The translations under genes and the position numbers were made by a program. The notes under the pieces were generated by a model. The model made no database searches and had not been told where the DNA came from. It was given only the letters and a program-made list of their open reading frames with translations. Shown in pieces: positions 54,999-62,633 of a DNA stretch of 64,000 nucleotides. Source of the DNA: JAEUMG01 sp963805405 (lineage in GTDB: Bacteria > Pseudomonadota > Alphaproteobacteria > Rhizobiales > Aestuariivirgaceae); assembly GCA_963805405.1 (NCBI GenBank), contig CAWDUC010000007.1, positions 102,193 through 166,192 on the forward strand. The letters run 5' to 3'. Within the stretch, counting starts at the first letter, position 1. The number at the start of each line of letters is the position of its first letter.

Positions 54999-55138
54999 CG
55001 GACCCTCCTATGTGTGAGTGATGCTCACATATAGTCGGCCCATTACTCGTTTGTCACCAAGGGTGTTTGGTCTCAAATAAAGTCCATGAACACGCCGGAA
55101 ATGCTTAGGAAATGGCCGGCGGGCAAATGGAGAGTAAG

Positions 55139-55333
55139 ATGACCAGCATTCACGCTTCTAGCCACGTCCTCGGCCTGATCGCCGCACCGTTCCAGTTCGT
55201 CAACGGGGTTGCCCGCCGCTTCCGGCACCGCCGCGAGATGAACCGGCTGCTCGGCATGCCGGATTACCTCCTCAAGGATGTCGGCGTGCAGCGCCACGAC
55301 ATCCAGCGCGAGTCGGTGAGGCCATTATGGTAG
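55139..55333 (+). CDS. DUF1127 small protein
   Basis: A 64-residue protein with the DUF1127 core RRFRHRREMNRLLGMPDYLLKDVGVQRHDI. ATG 55139 follows GGAGAG. Such short Arg-rich proteins are stress-induced in alphaproteobacteria, and some bind RNA and affect phosphate uptake and sRNA processing. A strong terminator hairpin follows at 55343-55372. Confidence 0.82.
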   Translation: MTSIHASSHVLGLIAAPFQFVNGVARRFRHRREMNRLLGMPDYLLKDVGVQRHDIQRESVRPLW

Positions 55334-55342
55334 AGCCTGCCT

Positions 55343-55372
55343 GAAGCCGCCCTGAAAGTTCGGGGCGGCTTC
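55343..55372 (+). terminator. Rho-independent terminator of the DUF1127 gene
   Basis: GAAGCCGCCC at 55343-55352 pairs with GGGCGGCTTC at 55363-55372, a perfect 10-base stem with a 10-base loop, followed by ATTATTT. It lies 10 bases after the DUF1127 stop. Confidence 0.75.
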
Positions 55373-55505
55373 ATTATTTGAGCGCATCATCAAGCGGGCG
55401 TTGAAGCAGCGCCAAGTTATTCGCAATTGTTGTAAGGCCATGCGAAATCTACGGTGAACCTTTCCGAGCGCAGCCTCCCGGCGCTTGTGATTTCACCCGG
55501 ACCTT

Positions 55506-56423
55506 ATGCCTTCCCCAAGAGAACTGCTCCTCGCCAATCTCGGCCTCCTCCTGATGGTCCTGTCATGGGGCGCCTTCTTTCCGATCCTCGAACGTATCTT
55601 GCAAAGCTGGGATGTCTTCTCGGCAACGCTGGCGCGCCAGATCTGCGGCGCCGCGGCACTGATGTTCGGCGTCGTGATGGTACGCCGCCGCGAACCCTTG
55701 CCGGCGAGCGTACCTTGGCGGCGCGTCTTCATTCTCGGCGGCATCGGCGTGACCATCGGCTCACTGATGACGAGCCTCGGCGTACTTCTGTCAAGCGGGC
55801 TGTCATCGGCCATCGTTTCGACAACGAGCCCGGTCGGCTCGGCGCTGACTGCCGCATGGCTCTTCGGCGAGAAACTCGGCGGCGGCATCATCTTCGCAAC
55901 CATTCTCTCGGTCATCGGCGGCCTCGTCTCGGTGACTGGCGAGCAGTCCATCACCGGCATGCAATTCCGCGGCGGAGAAATCCTGATCGTACTTGCCAAT
56001 GTGGTGTGGACCTGGATGTCGATTGCCGCACAACGTTGGCTCAAGGGCTTCAGCCAGTTGCAGATAGCGGCCTTCACCGTGCTCGCCGGCGCGGCGTGGC
56101 TGCTACTCATGCTGCCATTGGTGATGCTGACCGGCGTTGTCGAGATCCGCATGAGACTCACGCCGGAAGTCTGCCTGCTTGTACTATTCGCCGGCATCGT
56201 GCCGATCGCCATCGGCAATTTCTGCTGGCATTATGGCGTCAGTCGCGTCGGCGTCGTCGTCGCCTCGATGTACAACAATCTGATCCCCGCCGCCGCGCTC
56301 GCGACAACGCTCCTGATGGGTGGAAGCTTCGCCTGGCAGCAGCTTGTCGGCACCGCGATCATTGTGGTCGGGGTCGTCAGCGCGCAATTGCTTCAGGCAA
56401 GGCGCAGACCGGTTTCGCGGTAG
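55506..56423 (+). CDS. EamA-family (DMT) transporter
   Basis: A 305-residue ten-helix DMT transporter with two EamA repeats (LANLGLLLMVLSWGAFFPILERIL and ILIVLANVVWTWMSIAAQRWL). GIVPIAIGNFCWHYGVSRVGVVVASMYNNLIP is the conserved second-repeat end. Its intact frame contrasts with the two broken EamA genes at 32577 and 50162. It ends 7 bases before the tRNA on the opposite strand. Confidence 0.85.
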   Translation: MPSPRELLLANLGLLLMVLSWGAFFPILERILQSWDVFSATLARQICGAAALMFGVVMVRRREPLPASVPWRRVFILGGIGVTIGSLMTSLGVLLSSGLSSAIVSTTSPVGSALTAAWLFGEKLGGGIIFATILSVIGGLVSVTGEQSITGMQFRGGEILIVLANVVWTWMSIAAQRWLKGFSQLQIAAFTVLAGAAWLLLMLPLVMLTGVVEIRMRLTPEVCLLVLFAGIVPIAIGNFCWHYGVSRVGVVVASMYNNLIPAAALATTLLMGGSFAWQQLVGTAIIVVGVVSAQLLQARRRPVSR

Positions 56424-56429
56424 CATGCT

Positions 56430-56515
56430 TGGTGCCCCTGGAGGGACTCGAACCCCCACGTCCTTGCGAACAACAGATTTTGAGTCTGCCGCGTCTACCA
56501 TTCCGCCACAGAGGC
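56430..56515 (-). tRNA. tRNA-Leu (anticodon CAA)
   Basis: Read on the minus strand, the 86-base sequence starts GCCTCTGTGGCGGAATGG and ends GGTTCGAGTCCC...GGGGCACCA. The acceptor arms pair, the anticodon loop is CTCAAAA (CAA, decoding UUG), and there is a long variable arm (TGTTCGCAAGGACG) as in class II tRNAs. The 3' CCA is encoded. Confidence 0.96.
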
Positions 56516-56611
56516 ACACCGGGGCAGGCGCTTAGGGGAGCGCTGTTGCGCCGTCAACCGGAAAGGGACTAAGCCTCGGGCGGGACAATTCGCGACGCGG
56601 CGGGGAAAGCG

Positions 56612-57241
56612 GTGGTCTACAGGCTCTATGGCAACCCGGGCTGGGGCTCCGTCTTGGTCGAGGCGCAGCTTGCCTGGTACGGCCTCGATTACGAAAATGT
56701 TGAGGCGGGCGACGTCTTCGCTTCTGCCCAGGCAAGAGATGATCTCACGCGTATGAATCCCCTCGCCCAGGTCCCGGTCATGGTTCTTCCCGATGGCTCG
56801 CTCATGACCGAGAGTGCTGCCATGACACTCTATCTCGCCGACGTTACTGGCCGCGACGACCTTGTTCCGGGCGGCAACGACCGCGAACGGGCGAGCTTCC
56901 TGCGCTGGCTGATTTTTCTCGTCGGCAACATCTATCCAACTTTCACCTTCGCCGACGTTCCCGCACGCTTCGTGCCGCTTGAGGAGGCGCGCGAGGCCTA
57001 TCGCGCCGTGGTCGATGCGCATGCCCAGAAACTATGGCGCATTGTCGAAGATCATGCGGCGTCACCCTGGTTTCTTGGCGAGCGATTTTCCGCCCTTGAT
57101 ATCTACATCAGCGCCATGACACGCTGGCGCCCGCAACGCCTGTGGTTCGCCGCTAATACGCCAAAGCTTGCCGCCATCGCACTTGCTGCCGATGACCTGC
57201 AGAAGCTGACGCCGGTCTGGCGACGCAATTTTCCGGATTAA
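56612..57241 (+). CDS. Glutathione S-transferase family protein
   Basis: A 209-residue GST. The N-terminal thioredoxin fold has YRLYGNPGWGSVLVEAQLAWYGLDY, with NPLAQVPVMVLPDGSLMTESAAM as the glutathione-binding cis-Pro and ESxA turn. The helical C-terminal domain has PWFLGERFSALDIYISAMTRW. GTG 56612 follows GGGGAAAG. Substrate unknown. arfB starts 3 bases after it. Confidence 0.85.
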   Translation: MVYRLYGNPGWGSVLVEAQLAWYGLDYENVEAGDVFASAQARDDLTRMNPLAQVPVMVLPDGSLMTESAAMTLYLADVTGRDDLVPGGNDRERASFLRWLIFLVGNIYPTFTFADVPARFVPLEEAREAYRAVVDAHAQKLWRIVEDHAASPWFLGERFSALDIYISAMTRWRPQRLWFAANTPKLAAIALAADDLQKLTPVWRRNFPD

Positions 57242-57244
57242 ATC

Positions 57245-57664
57245 ATGATCCGCATCGCGCCTTTCCTGTTTCTCGATCCCCGCGACATCGAAGAAAATTT
57301 CATGCGTGCCTCAGGACCGGGCGGACAGAATGTCAACAAGGTCTCGACCGCGGTAGAGTTGCGACTCGATACAACCAAGCTCGGACTGCCCGATGATATG
57401 CGAGAAAGACTGGCCACACAGGCCGGCCGGCAACTGACCGAGGCAGGCTGGCTCATCGTCACTTCGCAGAAGACGCGCTCGCAGGAACGCAATCGCGCCG
57501 ATGCGCTGGAGAAACTTGTGGCCCTGCTGCGCGAGGCCGCCAAGCGCCCGCGCCGGCGCATTGCCACGCGCCCGACCAGGGCCTCGAAAGTCCGCCGCCT
57601 CGATGCCAAGGCGCGGCACTCACGCACCAAATCCATGCGGCGCGAAAAGCCGACGCATGATTGA
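57245..57664 (+). CDS. arfB: Peptidyl-tRNA hydrolase ArfB
   Basis: A 139-residue ribosome-rescue factor. GPGGQNVNKVSTAVEL carries the catalytic GGQ motif (27-29), and the Arg/Lys-rich C-terminal tail (RPRRRIATRPTRASKVRR) inserts into the empty mRNA channel of stalled ribosomes. It overlaps the next gene by 8 bases if that starts at 57657. Confidence 0.93.
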   Translation: MIRIAPFLFLDPRDIEENFMRASGPGGQNVNKVSTAVELRLDTTKLGLPDDMRERLATQAGRQLTEAGWLIVTSQKTRSQERNRADALEKLVALLREAAKRPRRRIATRPTRASKVRRLDAKARHSRTKSMRREKPTHD

Positions 57665-58313
57665 AGGGTTGGAATCAGCACCCGGCACTGCTAACCGGCG
57701 CTCGATGCTGCGCAAACTTTACGACTGGACCTTGTCGCTTGCCGCCCGCAAGACCGCGGAAGTCTGGCTCGCGGTCATTGCCTTCATCGAAAGTTCAATC
57801 TTCCTGGTGCCGGCAGACGTTTTGTTCCTGCCGATGGTGCTCGCCCGCCCGCAGCGCGCGTGGCGCTATGCGCTGGTCGCGACCGTCGCTTCGACCCTTG
57901 GCGGCATCGCCGGTTATCTGCTTGGCGCGCTAGCCTATGAGGCGGTGGCGAAGCCTGTGCTCGCCTTCTACGGCAAGCTCCATGAATTCGAGGAATTGCG
58001 CGCCTGCACCGGCGAAGACACGCTGTTGTTGCTCCTTGTCACATCCGGCCTTGCGCACTTGCCGCCGATCAAGGTCGTGACCATCCTTGCCGGTGTCGCG
58101 CAGGTGAGTTTCGCCTTCTTCGTGCTCTCCTGCATCATCGCCAGGGGCTCCCGGTTCTTCGCCTTGGCCTGGGCTTTGCGCCGCTGGGGCGAGGCGATCC
58201 GCCATTTCATCGAAACCCGCTTGACCCAGATTGCCATCGCTGCGGCGGCGCTGCTCATCGCGCTTTATTTCGTTTTGAAGTATCTCTCGGGCTCCGGCCT
58301 CACCGCCTGCTGA
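57657..58313 (+). CDS. YqaA-type DedA-related membrane protein
   Basis: A 218-residue membrane protein with four to five helices. AFIESSIFLVPADVLFLPMVLARPQRAWRYA and TLGGIAGYLLGALAYEAVAKPVL are typical of YqaA, a DedA/VTT relative. ATG 57657 overlaps arfB; ATG 57705 (MLRKLYDW) is the alternative and fits the family length better. It has the same general type as the protein at 29831. Role probably in lipid or ion movement, not proven. Confidence 0.8.
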   Translation: MIEGLESAPGTANRRSMLRKLYDWTLSLAARKTAEVWLAVIAFIESSIFLVPADVLFLPMVLARPQRAWRYALVATVASTLGGIAGYLLGALAYEAVAKPVLAFYGKLHEFEELRACTGEDTLLLLLVTSGLAHLPPIKVVTILAGVAQVSFAFFVLSCIIARGSRFFALAWALRRWGEAIRHFIETRLTQIAIAAAALLIALYFVLKYLSGSGLTAC

Positions 58314-58327
58314 TCGGATAAGCCACC

Positions 58328-58786
58328 ATGCGCAATGCCGCCTTTGCCATTTTCATCGTCGCTCTTCTCACCATTATCGGGGCCTGGATTTTCCAGTTCG
58401 CCGGCTATGATCCATGCCCGCTCTGCCTCATGCAGCGCTGGGCCTACTACGCGGCCATACCGATCGCGGCAATCACCTGGTATCTCGCTGGCAACAAACC
58501 CGAAATTGCGCGCTGGGGCTTGGCCCTACTTTGTCTCATCTGGATCGGCAGCGGAATTTTCGGAGTGTTCCATTCGGGGGTCGAATGGGGCTGGTGGAAG
58601 GGCCCGTCCACCTGTGGTGGCAGCCTCAGTGCCGATACACTGCTGCCCGATCTGACCAACGATCCGGTGGTCACTTGCGAGCAGGCGGCCTTGCGCATTT
58701 TTGGCCTCTCCCTGGCGGGCTGGAACGCCGTCATTTCCATCGCACTCGCGGGCCTCGCCTGGTCGGGTTTCCGCCAAGGCCGCTAG
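58328..58786 (+). CDS. dsbB: Disulphide bond formation protein DsbB
   Basis: A 152-residue four-helix membrane protein that reoxidises DsbA and passes electrons to quinone. Cys30/Cys33 (CPLC) form the first pair and Cys96/Cys117 (STCGG and VTCEQ) the second. The helices and loops fit the family. No dsbA is in the window. It lies 14 bases after the YqaA-like gene. Confidence 0.92.
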   Translation: MRNAAFAIFIVALLTIIGAWIFQFAGYDPCPLCLMQRWAYYAAIPIAAITWYLAGNKPEIARWGLALLCLIWIGSGIFGVFHSGVEWGWWKGPSTCGGSLSADTLLPDLTNDPVVTCEQAALRIFGLSLAGWNAVISIALAGLAWSGFRQGR

Positions 58787-58897
58787 CCACTTGAACGTGA
58801 CAGCGCGAATCCCTATTCTGTCTTTGTTCGAAGCCCCCCCGGAAAGGGATGCACGCAGTCTCAATGAAGCTCTGCACGCCACGAGAGGACATACACC

Positions 58898-59314
58898 CTG
58901 ACAGTAAAAGCGAAGAAAACCGCTGCGCCTAAGCGCGCGGTAAAGGCTTCTGCTGCGCCAAAGCGCGCCAAGGAGGCCCCGCTCCTCAAGACCGTTCTCG
59001 CCCAGCTTGAAGACGCCAAGGCGGAAAACATCGTCACAATCGATCTCCACGGCAAGGCCGCGCTTGCGGACCGGATGGTCGTTGCCTCCGGGCGCTCGAA
59101 CCGCCATGTCGGCGCGATCGCCGACCAATTGGCGGTCAAACTCAAGGAGGCAGGCCAGCGCGATGTAAGGATCGAAGGGCTGCCGCATGCCGACTGGGTC
59201 CTGGTCGATGCGGGGGACGTGATCATTCATATCTTCCGCCCCGAGGTCCGCAGTTTCTATAATATCGAGAAATTGTGGTCCGATCAGGCGCCGGACGAGC
59301 TATTGGCATCCTGA
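58898..59314 (+). CDS. rsfS: Ribosome silencing factor RsfS, probable CTG start
   Basis: RsfS binds ribosomal protein L14 and blocks subunit joining in starvation. The core is APLLKTVLAQLEDAKAENIVTIDL, MVVASGRSNRHVGAIADQL, GLPHADWVLVDAGDVIIHIF and FYNIEKLWSDQ, as in the family. The frame is open back to a stop at 58865, but no ATG, GTG or TTG precedes the core; CTG at 58898, 8 bases after AGAGGA, gives LTVKAKKTAAPKRA, a typical Lys-rich N-terminus. A substitution or base error in the start codon is the alternative. Length 138 residues. Confidence 0.85.
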   Translation: MTVKAKKTAAPKRAVKASAAPKRAKEAPLLKTVLAQLEDAKAENIVTIDLHGKAALADRMVVASGRSNRHVGAIADQLAVKLKEAGQRDVRIEGLPHADWVLVDAGDVIIHIFRPEVRSFYNIEKLWSDQAPDELLAS

Positions 59315-59330
59315 CCTTGACGTAAACGTC

Positions 59331-59814
59331 ATGAAATTATCAATTCTCGCGATCGGTCGTATGAAGGCTGGTCCTGAGAAGGATTTGTGCGATGACTACC
59401 TCACCCGAGCCCGGGCAATGGGCAGGACGTGCGGCATTACCGCACTCGATGTACGCGATTTCCCCGAATCAGGGCTGCGACGACGCCGACCGACGCCGCG
59501 AGGCGGAAGGCAAGGCCCTCCAGGGCGCCCTCGATAGTCGCAGCTTCCAGATTGTACTCGATGAAACCGGCAGGAGCCTGAAAAGCACCGATTTTGCGGA
59601 CCTCTTGCGCCGCGAGATCGAATCTGGTGTTGGCGAAATTGCCGTTCTGATCGGCGGCCCCGATGGCCACGCGCCGGCCATCCGCAAATCAGCCAACCTC
59701 GTTTTATCTTTGGGGATCATGACCTGGCCGCATCGTCTGGTGCGCGTCATGCTCGCCGAACAAATTTACCGGGCGGTGACCATTATGGTTAATCATCCCT
59801 ATCATCGGCCCTAA
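59331..59814 (+). CDS. rlmH: 23S rRNA pseudouridine1915 methyltransferase RlmH (frameshifted)
   Basis: RlmH methylates pseudouridine 1915 of 23S rRNA using SAM. The N-terminus is MKLSILAIGRMKAGPEKDLCDDYLTRARAMG; the frame breaks near 59475 inside DFPES, and the second frame continues with DADRRREAEGKALQ. The SAM site IGGPDGH and the C-terminal WPHRLVRVMLAEQIYRAVTIMVNHPYHR are complete. Repaired length is about 160 residues. rsfS-rlmH is the usual gene order. Confidence 0.93.
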
Positions 59815-59868
59815 CTCGCCATCAGCGAGCCGCAATTTGGACATCGCTGCCACGTAGAGCCACGCGCC

Positions 59869-61131
59869 ATGGTCAATTTCGTCACTTTCAGCCTTCGCGC
59901 TTTGGCACTGGCCGGCGCTGTGACGGGCATGACCGCGACGCAGACCATCGCGCAGGATGCCGAGCAGTCCGAAGAAATCGGCGCGATTCAGCGCCAGATT
60001 GAAAGTTCAGAAGTCCGCCAGAACGAGATCTCGGGCGAAATGGAAGCGATCGCGCGGGAATCCGATGCGCTTTCCACGCGTCTTGTCACGATTGCCAATG
60101 GCATCCAGGTGCGCGAACGCGCCATCATCTCCGCTGAGCAGCGCATTGTTGAACTGAATGCCGAGGAAGGCGAGATCAGCGTTGATCTCGCGGCGAAAGA
60201 AGATGTCCTCTCGGAGTTGCTGGCAGGCCTTCAGCGCCTCGAGCGCAATCCGCCTCCAGCACTTGTGGTCGAACCAGGGGACATTCTCGGCGCCCTGCGC
60301 GGTGCAATGCTGCTCGGAACGGTTGTTCCGGAGTTGCGCCAGGAAGCAACCGCCCTTGCCGATCAACTCGAGCGTCTGCGCACGATCCGCACGGCAACCG
60401 AAGTCGAACGCCAGAATATTCGCGACAACCTCGCTCGCCTCACCACGGCACAGCAGGAATTGACCGAGCTACAATCACGCAAAAAGACACTCATGGAAGC
60501 CGCCGGGCAGCGCCTGAGCAGCGAAAAATCCCGCGCTGAAGAGCTTGCTTCAAAGGCCAAGACGCTTCAGCAACTCGCCTTGTCGCTTGCCGCGGAGCGC
60601 GAACGCCAAGCGATAGAGTCCGAACGGAATGCCCAGGTCGCTGAAAAGAAGCGCCTCCAGGAGGCAGCCCTCCTCAAACCCCGAACACCTTTTGGTGATA
60701 ACCGAGGGCGCCTTGACTATCCGTCGCAAGGCCAGATCCTGCGCACTTTTGGCGATGACGACGGATTTGGCGGAAAGACCAAGGGAATCTACATCGCAAC
60801 GCGCGTCGGCGCCCAGGTCGTCACCCCGGCCGACGCCCATGTTGAATTTGCCGGCCCCTTCCGTTCCTATGGCGAACTCTTGATCCTTGACACCGGCGAT
60901 GGCTATCATTTGCTCTTGGCAGGACTGGGCAAGATCAGTATTGGCACGGGCGAATTTGTGCGAGCCGGCGAACCGGTAGGCTTGATGGGCGCGTCTGCCG
61001 CGCCCGGAACATTGATGGGAGACCGGGTTCAAGAAAATCGCCCGGTACTCTATATAGAAATTCGAAAGGGCGGCGAGACTGTCGATTCCTCCCCATGGTG
61101 GATCGGTGGATTGGCCCAAGCGCGTGGATAG
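59869..61131 (+). CDS. EnvC-like murein hydrolase activator
   Basis: A 420-residue exported protein with a signal peptide (1-28), a long coiled coil (about 35-260, QRQIESSEVRQNEISGEMEAIARES) and a C-terminal LytM/M23-like domain (KTKGIYIATRVGAQVVTPADAHVEFAGPF...LYIEIRKGG). The catalytic His and Asp of active M23 peptidases are missing, as in EnvC, which activates amidases through FtsEX. Together with ftsEX at 7083-8665 the components of this pathway are both in this window. It is likely co-transcribed with ctpA. Confidence 0.87.
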   Translation: MVNFVTFSLRALALAGAVTGMTATQTIAQDAEQSEEIGAIQRQIESSEVRQNEISGEMEAIARESDALSTRLVTIANGIQVRERAIISAEQRIVELNAEEGEISVDLAAKEDVLSELLAGLQRLERNPPPALVVEPGDILGALRGAMLLGTVVPELRQEATALADQLERLRTIRTATEVERQNIRDNLARLTTAQQELTELQSRKKTLMEAAGQRLSSEKSRAEELASKAKTLQQLALSLAAERERQAIESERNAQVAEKKRLQEAALLKPRTPFGDNRGRLDYPSQGQILRTFGDDDGFGGKTKGIYIATRVGAQVVTPADAHVEFAGPFRSYGELLILDTGDGYHLLLAGLGKISIGTGEFVRAGEPVGLMGASAAPGTLMGDRVQENRPVLYIEIRKGGETVDSSPWWIGGLAQARG

Positions 61132-61135
61132 GAAA

Positions 61136-62492
61136 ATGACAAGCAAGATACGTTCTATCGGACTGATGTTTGCCGGTGCATTGATGGCAACGGTTGCGTG
61201 GCAAGCCTTCGACGCGGCGACCGCAGCGTCCAATGCTGACACTTATAAGCAGTTGAATCTGTTCGGCGACGTGTTCGATCGAGTTCGCTCGGACTATGTC
61301 GAGGTCCCCGAAGAGGACAAGCTCATCGAATTCGGCGATCAACGGCATGCTGACCTCGCTCGATCCGCATTCGAGCTACATGACGGCGAAGCGTTTCCAG
61401 GAAATGCAGGTTCAGACGAAGGGCGAATTCGGCGGTCTCGGCATCGAGGTCACCATGGAAAACGGCGTGGTCAAGGTCGTGGCCCCGATCGACGACACGC
61501 CGGCAGCCCGCGCCGGCATCATGACCAATGACTTGATCACCAAGCTCGACGGCGAGCAGGTCCAGGGCCTGACGCTGAACGAAGCCGTCGACAAGATGCG
61601 CGGCAAGATCAACACGCCGATCACCCTGACCATTCTGCGCGAAGGCAAGGATCCCTTCGACGTCAAGGTCACCCGTGACGTTATCCGCGTGCGCTCGGTC
61701 AAGTCGAATACCGAGAATGACGATATTGGCTATATCCGCATCAGCTCCTTCACGGAGCAGACGCAGGAAGGCCTCGAGGCCGCCATCGCCGACATCAAGA
61801 AGAAGACCGGCAACAAGCTCAAGGGTTATGTGATCGATCTTCGCAACAATCCGGGCGGCCTGCTCGACCAGGCGATCTCGGTTTCCGATACTTTCCTTGA
61901 TCGTGGCGAAGTCGTCTCGACCCGCGGCCGCAATGCTGACGAAACCCAGCGGTTCAACGCACAGGTCGGCGATCTCGCCGACGGCAAGCCGGTGGTCATC
62001 CTCATCAATGGTGGTTCGGCATCGGCTTCGGAAATCGTTGCCGGCGCCCTGCAGGACCACAAGCGGGCAACCGTCATCGGAACCCGCTCCTTCGGCAAGG
62101 GCTCCGTGCAGACAATCATCCCGCTGGGCAGCCAAGGTGCGCTGCGGCTCACCACGGCGCGCTACTACACGCCGTCGGGCCGTTCGATCCAGGCAAAGGG
62201 CATTGATGCCGATATCGTCATCGAGCAGGAATTGCCGGCTGAGCTCAAGGGCAAGGATACCTCGACCCAGGGTGAAGCGAGCCTACGCGGCCATCTCAGC
62301 AATGAAGCGGGCGGCGAAGAAGGCGGCGGTTCTTCGGCCTATGTGCCCGACGACAAGACCAAGGACCTGCAGCTCAAGGCAGCGCTTGATATTCTCCATG
62401 GCGTGAAGGTCGTGACCAACGCGAAGCCGCCCAAGGACGAGAAACCCTCGGCGGCTGGCACGAATCCCGACTCAGACACCAGCGCGAACTAA
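61136..62492 (+). CDS. ctpA: Carboxy-terminal processing protease CtpA (frameshifted)
   Basis: An S41 periplasmic protease of about 451 residues that cleaves envelope proteins. An N-terminal signal/anchor (LMFAGALMATVAWQAF) precedes a PDZ domain (GLGIEVTMENGVVKVVAPIDDTPA) and the Ser/Lys catalytic core (GGSASASEIVAGAL with the Ser, SFGKGSVQ with the Lys). The frame breaks near 61330: GAATTCGGCGATC stands for GAATCGGCGATC (LIESAINGM), again one extra T. The C-terminus is Gly/Glu/Lys-rich. Confidence 0.93.
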
Positions 62493-62516
62493 CCTATTAG
62501 GCTGTAACAAGCTTCA

Positions 62517-62548
62517 CGGAGCGCCCGGGAAACCCGGCGCTCCGTTTT
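62517..62548 (+). terminator. Rho-independent terminator after ctpA
   Basis: CGGAGCGCC-GGG pairs with CCC-GGCGCTCCG around an AAA loop (12 pairs with one bulged C), followed by TTTT at 62545-62548. It lies 25 bases after the ctpA stop. Confidence 0.75.
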
Positions 62549-62559
62549 GATTCGGATGG

Positions 62560-62574
62560 TTAACAAGTCCTTTA
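62560..62574. promoter_or_regulatory. Degenerate CtrA-like site upstream of the yibQ-like gene
   Basis: TTAA at 62560-62563 and TTTA at 62571-62574 are separated by 7 bases, one mismatch from TTAA-N7-TTAA. It sits between the ctpA terminator and the start at 62634, in promoter position. The single mismatch makes it a weak call. Confidence 0.3.
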
Positions 62575-62633
62575 CACCTCGCGTCCTAGCCTCGGGCCGA
62601 CAGCGAATCGGACGAAGGTTTTAAACCTCGCTC

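Noticed and set aside
295..62492. Programmed frameshifting as cause of the many split genes
   Set aside because: The breaks have no common slippery heptamer and affect unrelated families that are normally in a single frame. Sequence error is simpler.
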